Notes: generated by a model not told the origin, from the sequence alone. A stretch of DNA of 64,000 nt from Microscillaceae bacterium (GCA_003483885.1 DMXI01000470.1:11744-75743), one strand, 5' to 3'. Shown: positions 26,033 through 35,008, counted from the first letter of the stretch. Program-made: numbers and translations.

Positions 26033-27106
26033 CTACTTCTTCAGCACACTAATCTGTGTACCGTTTTGTAAGTTGATTTGTCCTGAAACAATCACCCGAT
26101 CGGCAGTCGTGAGACCTTTGGTTACTTGCACCATATTTTGGTGGGTAATGCCTGTCTCGATAGCAATAAGCTTTGCTTTATTGTTGGCAGTAGCGATGTA
26201 TACTTTGGCGTCTTGCAAACTCCCCAGAATGGCTTTGCGAGGAATCATTAACACTTTGGTGGTTTTGTCAAATTTAAAACTGGCTGTTCCTTGCATGCCT
26301 GCCCGGATCAACTCCTTGCCGTTGTTACGAATGTCAATTTCTACATCGTATTTTTTAGAAGCATCGGCTTTAACGGCAATGGTGCTAATACGTCCCTGGT
26401 GCACTTTGTCGGGGTATACCTGGGCTTTTACCGCTACAGTTTGTCCTTTGGCTACTTGTACTGCTTCGTTTTCGGCTAATTTTACCACCATTTTCAATTG
26501 ATTTATATCGGTGATTTCTACCAAAGGAGTCCCTGGTGAAATAAAGCTTCCTTTTTCAATAAGTTTTTCGGTAATTACTCCTGCAATTGGAGCTTTGATG
26601 GTCATTTTATTAATTTGGGCCTGAATCTTCTCAATCTGAATTTCGGAAGTGCGAAACTGCAAACGGGTTTGTTCCAGCTGTTGAGCTGTAATACCTTCAC
26701 CCGCCTTCAATGCAGTAAATCTTTCTAAGTCACGTTTGGCTTGATTGTAATTTACCTTGGCCAATTTCAGGTCGCGCTGCAAATCCTGATCATCTAGCTT
26801 TACCAATACCTGCCCAGCGTATACCTTTTGTCCTTTCTCGGTAAACACTTGTAACGCCTTACCTTGTACATCGGCACTAAACCGCATTTCTCGAGTAGGG
26901 TTAAATGTTCCTGATATTTCAAAATCTTTTCCCAGCTTCACCGATTTTACCTCGCTTACCACTACTGGGATACTTTTGGCGCTCACCTGAGAAAGCTTGG
27001 CTTCCTCTTTCATTTTATGTTTATTATTGGCTAGGGTCACGCCAATTCCAGCAGTGATTCCTCCAGCGATCAATACAATTACGACTACTTTGATTACCTT
27101 TTTCAT
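26033..27106 (-). CDS. RND efflux periplasmic adaptor (membrane fusion protein)
   Basis: The start is ATG 27104-27106 (MKKVIKVVVIVLIAGGI), chosen because the N-terminal signal/anchor begins here; a frame to 27145 adds 13 non-family residues. The 357-residue protein has a lipoyl-like strand (GKALQVFTEKGQKVYAGQVL), an alpha-hairpin (KVNYNQAKRDLERFTALKAG), then APIAGVITEKLIEKGSFISPG and a C-terminal beta-barrel. It links the RND pump to TolC. It is in the same direction as both partners, but STRR-like blocks lie on both sides. Confidence 0.94.
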   Translation of the reverse strand: MKKVIKVVVIVLIAGGITAGIGVTLANNKHKMKEEAKLSQVSAKSIPVVVSEVKSVKLGKDFEISGTFNPTREMRFSADVQGKALQVFTEKGQKVYAGQVLVKLDDQDLQRDLKLAKVNYNQAKRDLERFTALKAGEGITAQQLEQTRLQFRTSEIQIEKIQAQINKMTIKAPIAGVITEKLIEKGSFISPGTPLVEITDINQLKMVVKLAENEAVQVAKGQTVAVKAQVYPDKVHQGRISTIAVKADASKKYDVEIDIRNNGKELIRAGMQGTASFKFDKTTKVLMIPRKAILGSLQDAKVYIATANNKAKLIAIETGITHQNMVQVTKGLTTADRVIVSGQINLQNGTQISVLKK

Positions 27107-27179
27107 GTGTATTTTAGCTTTTTTTGATGAGTATATAGAGGGCAATGAGGGTTATAATAATTTTGTCGAACCTATTCAT

Positions 27180-27450
27180 GGCCAGGGGTTTTCTAATGAT
27201 GAATGATTATTTTAGTGATCAATGATTACATTGTTCTATTGTTTCGCCTTCGGCTAATTGTTGCATTGCTCTATTGTTACATTGTTCCGCTACGCTTATT
27301 GTTTCATTGTTAAATGGTTCTGCAATGCATTGCAAAACTATGGACTATTGACTGTGGACTAATTCCTGCTTCGCGCCAACTTTTCACTTTTCATTTTTAG
27401 CTTTTCACTTAACTCCGCTTCGCGCCATTTTCACTTTTAGTTTTTCACTC
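27180..27450. repeat. Mosaic STRR-like region between tolC and the adaptor gene
   Basis: The 346 bp between the two efflux genes hold no gene. Blocks include gatgaatgatta/gtgatcaatg (~27195-27225), the family ttgttctattg/ttgcattgctctattg (~27228-27315), ctatggactattgactgtggact (split: ~27340-27360), and cttttcacttttcattttta/ctttcactta words (~27380-27445), with gcttcgcgcc twice. These are the same families as at 19975-20280, in reversed orientation. Confidence 0.65.
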
Positions 27451-27452
27451 AA

Positions 27453-28793
27453 TTAAAGAATGTCTCTAATCTTCCCGTTGGCTTTTACAAACTCTAGTTC
27501 GGCCACTTTCAATTCTACCAAAGCCTTGAGGTAGCTATTTTGGGCGGTTTTGAGCGAGTTTTCGGTATTGAGCAAATCGGTCAAAGTCGTAATACCCTGC
27601 TTGTACTGGTTCTCAATACTGCTATACACTTCCTTGGCCAGGGTTACATTCAGTTTTTGTTTGCCTAAAATGTCTTGCTGTTTTTGGAGTTTCACCAATG
27701 AATTTTGATACTGAGTGGCCATCATTGCTTTGGTATCGTTGATGCGTAAGTTGGTCTGTGCCATCGTAATCTTTTTTTGCTGTAAGCGATGACTCTTGGT
27801 GAATCCGTCAAATAAAGGTATGTTTAAACGCAAGCCTAATACCGCAGTTTCGTTCCAGTTGGCATTGGCGCCACTAAACGCAAACTCATTGGTTTGATTC
27901 ATTTGCGAATAGCGTAAAAACCCCGTCAAAGTAGGTAAATAACCCGCTTTTACCTGTTTGATATCTTCTTGATTGAGCTCTTGCTGCTTGTATAAAAGCT
28001 GAATCTCGGTGCGTTTGTCAAACGATGCTGTGTAATCGGATAAAATGCTGGCTGAAGTATTTTCATCTATAGCAATCGTTTCGTTTTGTGGAGTGCCCAG
28101 GTAGTATTTCAACATGTTTATTTGCTGAGCATAGGTAGTTTCTACCTGATCCAAGTCGGTGCTTAGGTTTACTTGGTTTACCTTCAATCGGGTAATGTCT
28201 ACCTTCTTGGCTATCCCATTTTTGTACTGTAGTTCAGTAGTATTAATAAGGGTATTGATTTGAGATAAGTTGTCTAGCAGAATTTGTTTTTGCTTAAGCA
28301 ATACCTGAATACCGTAGTATAAGCTGGCTACTTTGTACAAGACATCTTCTTCTGATTGGCGAATTTGCAACTCGGTCAATGCTCGGGCTTTTTTGGCTGC
28401 TTTTACGCCTGCCACAAACGATTGACTAAATATTAATTGTTGCAACTCTACCCCAACTGTAGTATTGTAGCGAGTACCAAATTGTACAGGTACCAAACCT
28501 CCTGGCTGACCAGCAAGTTCGCCGGGTAAAAATTGGGTAGGAAGAATCATGTTGTTGTCAAAAGAGCCAAACGCTGAGATTTGCGGCAAACCCTGACTAA
28601 TTACTTCCTTTACTTGATGATTGGTAGCCTTACGACCCAGTTTTTGGGCACGTACCTCTCGGCTGTTTTCCAAGGCCTTTTGCAGGCTTGCTTTGAGCGA
28701 AAGCTTTTGATTGGTTTGGGCAGATGCCTGATAAGCCATACCCACCAGCAACAGCAAGCTCCATATGGGTTTGAGGGTGATTTTCATTTGCAT
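27453..28793 (-). CDS. TolC-family outer-membrane efflux protein
   Basis: This 446-residue protein has a signal peptide (ends SAQ near residue 25; the start may be the Met two codons on). Two OEP repeats follow: LKASLQKALENSREVRAQKLGRK and, in the second half, KQGITTLTDLLNTENSLKTAQ, the typical TolC turn-and-helix. Long amphipathic helices form the periplasmic tunnel. It is the first gene of the efflux set TolC-MFP-RND. Its promoter would lie in the 344-bp divergent region shared with the LytS-like kinases. Confidence 0.93.
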   Translation of the reverse strand: MQMKITLKPIWSLLLLVGMAYQASAQTNQKLSLKASLQKALENSREVRAQKLGRKATNHQVKEVISQGLPQISAFGSFDNNMILPTQFLPGELAGQPGGLVPVQFGTRYNTTVGVELQQLIFSQSFVAGVKAAKKARALTELQIRQSEEDVLYKVASLYYGIQVLLKQKQILLDNLSQINTLINTTELQYKNGIAKKVDITRLKVNQVNLSTDLDQVETTYAQQINMLKYYLGTPQNETIAIDENTSASILSDYTASFDKRTEIQLLYKQQELNQEDIKQVKAGYLPTLTGFLRYSQMNQTNEFAFSGANANWNETAVLGLRLNIPLFDGFTKSHRLQQKKITMAQTNLRINDTKAMMATQYQNSLVKLQKQQDILGKQKLNVTLAKEVYSSIENQYKQGITTLTDLLNTENSLKTAQNSYLKALVELKVAELEFVKANGKIRDIL

Positions 28794-29137
28794 TTTTATT
28801 TCTTCTGAGGGGTTTAAAAATGTATGTTAGATTATTTGTACTTCGCTTGTTTTGACGCAAAGGTGAGCAGTGAGTTTTGTTCCTTAAAGTATATTCAATC
28901 AGGCATCTGATAATCTCAGCCAAAGGGGAAAAATGTTCGTTAAACGGATAAAGCGAACGTTTACTGAGTAGGATGGTCGTTTACTGAGAAAACTTGTGGG
29001 TTTACTGAAAAAGCTTTTAGTTGGGGAGAGAAATGGTGAACTTCGAGGGTATAAGATATAAGTATGGGATGGCTTGCCTACATTGACAAGCTATCTATAG
29101 CAAAGGGGATTATCCAACAAGCGAACAATCAATTTTA
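28794..29137. other. Divergent control region between tolC and the LytS-like kinases
   Basis: This 344 bp region has no gene. Its main content is the four-copy phased repeat listed at 28938-29009. No convincing TTTG-N19-TAnnTTTG promoter was found on either strand. Confidence 0.5.
28938..29009 (+). promoter_or_regulatory. Four phased direct repeats, candidate LytTR-type regulator array
   Basis: CGTTAAACGG (28938), CGTTTACTGAG (28958), CGTTTACTGAG (28978) and GGTTTACTGAA (28999) repeat every 20, 20 and 21 bp, about two helical turns. The units resemble the LytTR consensus (A/C)(A/C)GTTnA with its ~21-bp spacing. The genes downstream encode LytS-type kinases that normally partner LytTR regulators. 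Confidence 0.6.
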
Positions 29138-30232
29138 ATGGATTTCATCAGAAAATATAGAGTTACTATTTCACACTTTGGGTTTTGGGCGGGTTACTAT
29201 CTACTCCTTACACTCCTGGTTTTCAATCACGAGGAAGATGCCTACCATCCTTTGCGAGTAAGCTTGGCTACCCTCTCGCATGCTTCTATTACCTATATCA
29301 ATCTTTGGTGGCTCATGCCCAAGTTTTATGTTCGTCGTCGTTACCTTACTTATGCACTTCTGGTGATTACCATGGGTTGGATTTGGGTAGAAGGCCACCA
29401 TTGGTTAGATAGTTTCATCCCCAAGCATCCTGACTTTGACTATACTCGCCGACAGTTCGAAAAAGCAGTCCATGGTACTTACATATTGTTGGTGATAGCG
29501 TTGAGCGCAGGGCATCGTTTACTTCAGATTAGCCGGGAGCAAGAACAAGAAGTGGAACTGCTCAAACAACGTAAGCTCAAGCGTGCCCAGGAAGCCAGTA
29601 TTTTGAAAAGCGAAAACCTGGAAACCGAGCTAAAATTTCTCAAGTCACAAATCAACCCTCATTTTTTATTCAATGCCTTGAATAATATTTACACTTTGGC
29701 CTACATCAAAGCAACCGAAGCTCCCGATATGATTTTGAAGCTGTCGGATATGTTGCGTTATATTTTGTATGATTGCACTACTGAGGAGGTTCCCATTGCT
29801 AAAGAAATCAACTATTTAACCAATTATATAGAACTCCAGCAACTCAAAGCCGATGATATTGATATTCAGGTAACGATTGACGAATTTGCTCCACAGGTAA
29901 AAATTGCTCCTATGTTGTTGATCCCATTTATCGAAAACAGTTTTAAACACAGTAAAATAGAAGATACTCAAAAAGGATGGATTAGGATAGAACTGTTACA
30001 CCAAGATCAACAAATTTGCTTTAAGGTAAGCAATAGCAAACCACCTCAAAATTTTACCAAGGATAAAGTAGGAGGCATTGGATTACAAAATGTAAAAAGG
30101 CGATTAGAGTTGCTCTATCCTCAAAAATACAATCTCCAAATTGTAGAAGAGGCAGATAGTTTTAGTGCCACATTGTTATTAAGCGAGAAACGAACCATAG
30201 AACCTTCTATAGAAGTATTGCCAAAAAGTTAA
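29138..30232 (+). CDS. LytS/YehU-type sensor histidine kinase (copy 1)
   Basis: This 364-residue protein has four N-terminal transmembrane helices (residues ~10-130), a coiled coil (EQEQEVELLKQRKLKRAQEA), and a His_kinase domain. The phospho-acceptor His lies in QINPHFLFNALNNIYTL. An HATPase domain follows (IPFIENSFKHSKIED; DKVGGIGLQNVKRRLELLYP). Partners are normally LytTR response regulators, but none is adjacent. It is 2 bp from its paralog. A phased repeat array lies ~130 bp upstream. Confidence 0.93.
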   Translation: MDFIRKYRVTISHFGFWAGYYLLLTLLVFNHEEDAYHPLRVSLATLSHASITYINLWWLMPKFYVRRRYLTYALLVITMGWIWVEGHHWLDSFIPKHPDFDYTRRQFEKAVHGTYILLVIALSAGHRLLQISREQEQEVELLKQRKLKRAQEASILKSENLETELKFLKSQINPHFLFNALNNIYTLAYIKATEAPDMILKLSDMLRYILYDCTTEEVPIAKEINYLTNYIELQQLKADDIDIQVTIDEFAPQVKIAPMLLIPFIENSFKHSKIEDTQKGWIRIELLHQDQQICFKVSNSKPPQNFTKDKVGGIGLQNVKRRLELLYPQKYNLQIVEEADSFSATLLLSEKRTIEPSIEVLPKS

Positions 30233-30234
30233 GC

Positions 30235-31299
30235 ATGAATTTTATACACAAAAACAGAACAGTCGTTTCTCACCTTGGGTTTTGGGTAGGCTACTACCTG
30301 CTGATGGTACTGGCGTTGCTCAGCTATGAAAAGTCTATCAGCGCTCTTCAATACTTGAGAATACTTTTATTTATAAATGTCCAGGTAATGTTAGCCTATG
30401 CTAATATGTACTTTTTTGTGCCAGTATTCTTTTTTCGTCGTCGTTACTTATTGTATGTAGTTGTGATCGTATCGTTTGGTATTGTGTTATCAGAATCACA
30501 CATTTATATCATCGACAACTTTTTACCCAGTGTAAAACCAGAAAGGATTCCCCGACAAGAAATAAGAAATGCCATTCGCGGTATTTTTCTTTTGTTGGTG
30601 ACGGCCCTTAGCACCGCTCACCGTGTATTGAGAGTAAGCCATGACAATGAGCGAGAAGTAAACCTGCTTAAACGCCAGCAACTGGAGCAAGAACAAGAGG
30701 CCAGTGCGCTCAAAAGCGAAAATCTGGAGACAGAGCTAAAGTTTCTCAAATCACAGATTAACCCTCATTTTTTATTCAATGCCTTGAATAATATTTATAC
30801 CCTTACCTATATCCAAGACGATGAAGCCCCAGATATGATTCTAAAACTATCGGATATGCTGCGTTACATTTTATATGATTGCGCTTCAAGGGAAGTACCT
30901 ATAGCCAAGGAAATCAATTATCTGGAAAATTACATAGAGTTGCAACGTCTTAAAGAGGACGACTTGTTGATGCAGGTAGATATTGGTGAATTTGATCCAA
31001 AGGTGAATATTGCCCCTATGTTATTTATTCCTTTTATAGAGAATAGCTTTAAACACAGTAAAATAGAAGATACCGAACACAGCTGGATCAGGCTGAAATT
31101 ATGGTCTGAGGAGAATCACATTCATTTTTGCCTGGCGAATAGTAAACCTCAAAAGCAGTTTACCAAAGATAAAGTGGGTGGCATTGGACTGCAAAATGTA
31201 AAAAGGCGGTTGGCGCTTCTATATCCTGAAAGGCACCGCCTGACGATTCAAGACACCCCTCAAAGTTTTGAGGTAAACCTTAGCCTTTATACCAATTAA
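30235..31299 (+). CDS. LytS/YehU-type sensor histidine kinase (copy 2)
   Basis: This 354-residue tandem paralog of the preceding kinase is nearly identical around the H box (ALKSENLETELKFLKSQI, then NPHFLFNALNNIYTLTYI) and the G box (DKVGGIGLQNVKRRLALLYP). The four membrane helices are much less conserved, so the two probably sense different signals or form a heterodimer. No response regulator follows; the next gene is 226 bp away. Confidence 0.93.
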   Translation: MNFIHKNRTVVSHLGFWVGYYLLMVLALLSYEKSISALQYLRILLFINVQVMLAYANMYFFVPVFFFRRRYLLYVVVIVSFGIVLSESHIYIIDNFLPSVKPERIPRQEIRNAIRGIFLLLVTALSTAHRVLRVSHDNEREVNLLKRQQLEQEQEASALKSENLETELKFLKSQINPHFLFNALNNIYTLTYIQDDEAPDMILKLSDMLRYILYDCASREVPIAKEINYLENYIELQRLKEDDLLMQVDIGEFDPKVNIAPMLFIPFIENSFKHSKIEDTEHSWIRLKLWSEENHIHFCLANSKPQKQFTKDKVGGIGLQNVKRRLALLYPERHRLTIQDTPQSFEVNLSLYTN

Positions 31300-31386
31300 T
31301 TTTTTAGCACAGACCTAGTCTTTGCTTTTTTTGGCAGGGTGTAATAAATCGGAGCTTTTTGAATATTTTTCTTCTAATGGTTGTAT

Positions 31387-31394
31387 TACATTTG
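31387..31394 (+). promoter_or_regulatory. Candidate -7 box TACATTTG upstream of the SpoIIAA-like gene
   Basis: TACATTTG matches TAnnTTTG. A TTTTTG lies 25 bp upstream (31356-31361), longer than the usual spacing. The box is 131 bp before the ATG at 31525. Confidence 0.35.
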
Positions 31395-31524
31395 TATTGC
31401 AACCGAAATCCTATCCCAGACACATCACCAACCAACCACATTTCCTCTAAAAAAACTTCAACACTTATAGACCTTCCACAGCTATCGTTTGCTTGAAACA
31501 TTTAAAACATAAGATATATTTATC

Positions 31525-31929
31525 ATGGAAAAAAAGGTGTTTGAAAACAAATTCATTCGATTTGTTTTCGACGAAGAAAAACGGTTAATGAAATATGCTT
31601 GGGAGAACACATTGGGCTTGTTTGAATCTGAATTTAAAGAAATTATGGAGGCCCAAACCGAATATTTACTACGCTTTAAACCTCAGTTTTTATTGATTGA
31701 TCACACCAATTTTGGTTTTCCAATAGACCCCGAACTACAAGAGTGGGTAAACGAACATTGCCTGGCTCAATGGAGAACTGCTACCCCTAAAAAAATTGCA
31801 CTAACCAGTACCAAAGAAATCATTGCTCAGCTCTCGATAGAACAAATCTGGGAAGAACCTATTGGGCGTTTGTTTAATGTACAGTTTTTTGATAATGCCG
31901 ACGAAGTACAATGGTGGTTAAGGAATTAG
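31525..31929 (+). CDS. Small alpha/beta protein, STAS/SpoIIAA-like (copy 1)
   Basis: This 134-residue soluble protein alternates beta and alpha: FENKFIRFVFDEEKRLMKYAW, then FKPQFLLIDHTNFGFPIDPELQEW and a C-terminal VQFFDNADEVQWWL. The layout resembles SpoIIAA/STAS-like domains. A paralog with the same pattern (FDYPINPEQQTW ... SEAIQWLE) lies at 34511-35008. The function is not recognised; a role in signalling is only suggested by the kinases upstream. It lies 16 bp before the YwbE-like gene. Confidence 0.7.
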   Translation: MEKKVFENKFIRFVFDEEKRLMKYAWENTLGLFESEFKEIMEAQTEYLLRFKPQFLLIDHTNFGFPIDPELQEWVNEHCLAQWRTATPKKIALTSTKEIIAQLSIEQIWEEPIGRLFNVQFFDNADEVQWWLRN

Positions 31930-31945
31930 CCCTACATTTGTACCT

Positions 31946-32140
31946 ATGAATGGACAAAACAGAAGCAATATCCGCGTAGGCCAAAAAGTAGCCGTAGTAA
32001 AAAAACAAGATCAACCCACCGGTAGACTCACTGAGGGGGTAGTGCAGCGTATCTTGACTAAATCGGCTCAGCACCCGCACGGCATCAAAGTAATGTTGGA
32101 AACGGGTGAAGTAGGTCGAGTAAAAGAAATTTTGGACTAG
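31946..32140 (+). CDS. YwbE family protein (DUF2196)
   Basis: This 64-residue protein is almost entirely the YwbE domain: NIRVGQKVAVVKKQDQPTGR, LTEGVVQRILTKSAQHPHGI and KVMLETGEVGRVKEIL. The length is typical of the family. The function is unknown; the small SH3-like barrel suggests nucleic-acid or protein binding. It is probably co-transcribed with the SpoIIAA-like gene and ends 5 bp before the convergent AraC-type gene. Confidence 0.9.
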   Translation: MNGQNRSNIRVGQKVAVVKKQDQPTGRLTEGVVQRILTKSAQHPHGIKVMLETGEVGRVKEILD

Positions 32141-32145
32141 CACAC

Positions 32146-33099
32146 TTATTTGGCCAAAAATCGCCGTTGGTATTCATGAGGCAAAGTTCCAGTAATTTTA
32201 TGGAACAAGTTCCTAAATGAATTCACATCTACATACCCTAAAGTGTAGGCTAACTCTTGTATAGTAATAGGTTTGGCTTCAAGGTATTCCTTGGCTTTTT
32301 CTATCAATACCCGCTGCTGATAAGTGCGTAAAGATTCCCCAGTAGCATTTTTGAACCTACGATTGAGGCTACGGCGGCTAATGTGGTATTTGTGCGCCAG
32401 TTCGTCAAAGTGAATCGCCTCTCCCTGGTGTTCTTCCAAATATTCCTGTATTTGTAATATGAGTTCATCGGTGTGGTTTTTCTGGTTTGAAAAAATGTAA
32501 AAAGGTTTTTGTGATTCACGGGGGTAATCTATTTGTAAACCTTTGGCAATGCGCCTAACGGTAGACTTATCGTAGTATTTCATGAGCCAATAAATGAGTA
32601 CATTTAGTGACGACAAAGCCCCTCCACTGGTCATGAGACCTTCCTGATCGGTAATGATTTTTTCTTTGCGCCAGGTTACTGCTGGGTATCGCCTTTGCAA
32701 ATCGGCAATGGCTGACACATGAGACGATGCCTCCTTATGCGCCAATAGACCGGTAGCTGCCAATATATAGGCTCCAGTACACAATGAAATCACCTCACTC
32801 CCTCGCTGGTATAAGTGTCTCACCCATTCAATCAAAGCGCGGTTTTCGTCTAGTATTGCCTGATTATCAATAAAAATAAGGGGTGAAATAATAATCAAGT
32901 CGGTTTGCTTTACTTCACGAATGGTCATATCAGGCGTTACCCGAAAGGGTCCCATCTGCACTGGTTGCTTGTTGTTAGCCGATACTATCTGGTAGCTGAG
33001 TGCACAACCCGACCGCTGGGCTATGTCTAAAATGGTTACTGTAGAAGACAGAGAGATGGAATGATTGCCAAAAGGCAACAAAATACTGATGTTTTTCAT
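32146..33099 (-). CDS. GlxA/FtrA-like transcriptional regulator (DJ-1/PfpI domain plus AraC HTH)
   Basis: This 317-residue protein has an N-terminal DJ-1/PfpI-like domain (~1-190) with the nucleophile-elbow region VISLCTGAYILAATGLL. A C-terminal AraC/XylS double HTH (~215-315) follows: FDELAHKYHISRRSLNRRFK, then YLEAKPITIQELAYTLGYVD and NSFRNLFHKITGTLPHEY. Such regulators respond to small metabolites. It is divergent from the DinB-like gene (ATG at 33232), which it may regulate. Confidence 0.93.
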   Translation of the reverse strand: MKNISILLPFGNHSISLSSTVTILDIAQRSGCALSYQIVSANNKQPVQMGPFRVTPDMTIREVKQTDLIIISPLIFIDNQAILDENRALIEWVRHLYQRGSEVISLCTGAYILAATGLLAHKEASSHVSAIADLQRRYPAVTWRKEKIITDQEGLMTSGGALSSLNVLIYWLMKYYDKSTVRRIAKGLQIDYPRESQKPFYIFSNQKNHTDELILQIQEYLEEHQGEAIHFDELAHKYHISRRSLNRRFKNATGESLRTYQQRVLIEKAKEYLEAKPITIQELAYTLGYVDVNSFRNLFHKITGTLPHEYQRRFLAK

Positions 33100-33179
33100 C
33101 GTAGAGTTTATAAAACCAACTGGCTAAATTACCACACTATATTGGCTAATTTGCCAATCTTAATCTACACATTAACTCC

Positions 33180-33187
33180 TACATTTG
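33180..33187 (+). promoter_or_regulatory. Candidate -7 box TACATTTG for the DinB-like gene
   Basis: TACATTTG matches TAnnTTTG and lies 44 bp before the ATG at 33232. TTG at 33151-33153 is the nearest -33-like element but is 26 bp away, so support is moderate. Confidence 0.4.
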
Positions 33188-33231
33188 CAATAACAAATCA
33201 TATAACTATACACATTAAATCATTTGATATT

Positions 33232-33885
33232 ATGCAAAACCATCATTTGTTATACCTAGGGCTGGCTATCTGTCTATTGTGTACTATTAGCACCCAAGCT
33301 CAGCCCAACCAGCCTCACGCCAAAGCTTTGGCCTTAAACAAAACAAGTAAATCACCTACGCTGAATGCTTCAGAAAAAGCTTTATTGCTCAATTTTTTGA
33401 ATGAGAGTAATACCACCTTGATACATACCATCAAAAGTACCGATCAAGCCTTATGGCACAAAAAACCTTCGGCCCAGGAGTGGTCCATGGGGCAATGTCT
33501 CAACCACTTGCTCACCGCCGAACAATTGTTGCTTGGCCAGGTAAAAAAAGCCCTCGAAGCTCCAGCCAATAATGCTCAGGATTTACGCTCTAAAGATGCC
33601 TGGCTCATTAGCAAGGTAGCCGATCGGGGGGTGAAGGTAAAAACACCTTTGAACAATCAACCCAAGTCCATCAATCAAGCGGAAGGAATGGCGTTGCTCA
33701 AAAAATCGAGAAAAGCATTGCAAATATTTTTGGCCAATGATGCCCTGCCTTTGCGTAATCACTTTGGCAAATCACCTTATGGACCAGCCGATGCCTACCA
33801 GGTGTTGCTGGTGTTGGCTACACACAGTCACCGCCACCATCAGCAAATGCTGGAAGTGTTGCGGTCATTGCAAAAGAATAAATAA
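33232..33885 (+). CDS. Exported DinB-superfamily protein
   Basis: The start is ATG 33232, which opens a signal peptide (MQNHHLLYLGLAICLLC..., cleavage after TQAQ); an upstream frame start at 33061 overlaps the divergent gene. The 217-residue protein has DinB/DUF664-like features: TTLIHTIKSTDQALWHKKPS, EWSMGQCLNHLLTAEQ with a metal-type His, and C-terminal VLATHSHRHHQQMLEVL. The three-His arrangement is that of metal-binding DinB four-helix bundles. A role outside the cytoplasm is unusual for the family but common in Bacteroidota. The substrate is unknown. Confidence 0.82.
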   Translation: MQNHHLLYLGLAICLLCTISTQAQPNQPHAKALALNKTSKSPTLNASEKALLLNFLNESNTTLIHTIKSTDQALWHKKPSAQEWSMGQCLNHLLTAEQLLLGQVKKALEAPANNAQDLRSKDAWLISKVADRGVKVKTPLNNQPKSINQAEGMALLKKSRKALQIFLANDALPLRNHFGKSPYGPADAYQVLLVLATHSHRHHQQMLEVLRSLQKNK

Positions 33886-34510
33886 GTCCCACTTGTTGGT
33901 GACATTTTGCTTAAACACTTAACAAGGGTTGAATCTATAGGGATGTCATAAGTAATACAATCAATGAGTATTATAGATGATGGAAGTATTTTTCATCTAA
34001 TGGGTAAAATGGTGTAGCTCGTTTGAGTTGCACTATTTTTTGCTAAACTTCATTGCAATTTTATTATTATAAAACCTGGTGGTTTGCCCATACAAAGGTC
34101 TTCTCGACTTTTAATAGTGTATTTTAGGGCAGGTTTTTACCAACATCTTAAAAGGTGGAGCAACTTCACATTCAAAGTCCCTAAAAATAACTCCTACAGA
34201 TCAGTTTTTTTCAATATTATATACTTGTATCTAAACTTTTTACAATTTATTCCAGTTAAAGTATAATATAGAAAATCATAAGTAATTAGAGAATACCTTT
34301 ACCAAGTACTAACAAAACCTTTCCACTACACATACCTACTTCAACAATTACTTAAATTAGTTGATTTACTCTACCACCCAAGCTGCTAAATTACTTTCAT
34401 TGCCTAATAATAACGCCACCACAAGTATAAAAGCTTAACCAACCAATCATGGTTTGGAAAGCTTTATTTAACAACAGACACCATATTAACAACCAATATA
34501 TCAGGTAATT
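33886..34510. other. AT-rich intergenic region with no supported feature
   Basis: This 625 bp stretch between the DinB-like and second SpoIIAA-like genes is strongly AT-rich. A 60-codon frame from 34084 shows no family features or plausible composition. No terminator with T-tract, promoter or RNA could be supported. Confidence 0.5.
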
Positions 34511-35008
34511 ATGAATTCAAGAACAGAGTTATACAGATCTAAATATGCGTCACACCATTATGATGAGCAACTAGGTGCCCTTTTTTCTGACTGGTTTCCC
34601 GAAACCTCTGAAATGGATGATGATGATTTTGAGTCTGAAATGAAAAAATGGCTGGAAGTTTCCATGCAATGCAAGCCTTCTATAGTGTATACTCGTTGTG
34701 TAAACTTTGATTACCCCATAAACCCTGAGCAACAAACCTGGATGGCTCAATTACTTAATCGATGTTGGGTAAATCTGGGCGTAAAGCAATACCTCCACGT
34801 GGTTCCCGCAGAGTATGTTACCAAACTATCGGCTTGTCAAATGTTTCAGGAATTTCTTGATATGAAATTAGAGAATCAATTTGATATTCATCACTTTTCA
34901 AACGAATCAGAAGCCATCCAATGGCTAGAAACTTCAAAAACCTGTTCACCTAAGCGTGAGCCCTCACTTAGTTGTGCTCAAAAAGCACAAGCCATTAATA
35001 ATGCATAG
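34511..35008 (+). CDS. STAS/SpoIIAA-like protein (copy 2)
   Basis: This 165-residue protein shares the pattern of the protein at 31525-31929: a strand-helix start, an acidic segment (ETSEMDDDDFESEMKKW), FDYPINPEQQTW, and FDIHHFSNESEAIQWLE. A short C-terminal tail with two Cys (SPKREPSLSCAQKAQ) is extra. The function is unknown. It stands alone, 112 bp before the convergent esterase gene. Confidence 0.65.
   Translation: MNSRTELYRSKYASHHYDEQLGALFSDWFPETSEMDDDDFESEMKKWLEVSMQCKPSIVYTRCVNFDYPINPEQQTWMAQLLNRCWVNLGVKQYLHVVPAEYVTKLSACQMFQEFLDMKLENQFDIHHFSNESEAIQWLETSKTCSPKREPSLSCAQKAQAINNA

Noticed and set aside
25971..26501. 176-residue plus-strand frame opposite the adaptor gene
   Set aside because: Overlaps the conserved 3' half of the MFP gene and part of a repeat; no recognisable domain.
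33061..33231. Upstream start for the DinB-like gene
   Set aside because: It overlaps the divergent regulator start and lacks the signal peptide that begins exactly at 33232.
34084..34266. 60-codon frame in the 33.9-34.5 kb gap
   Set aside because: AT-rich with no domain, no promoter and no neighbour context.
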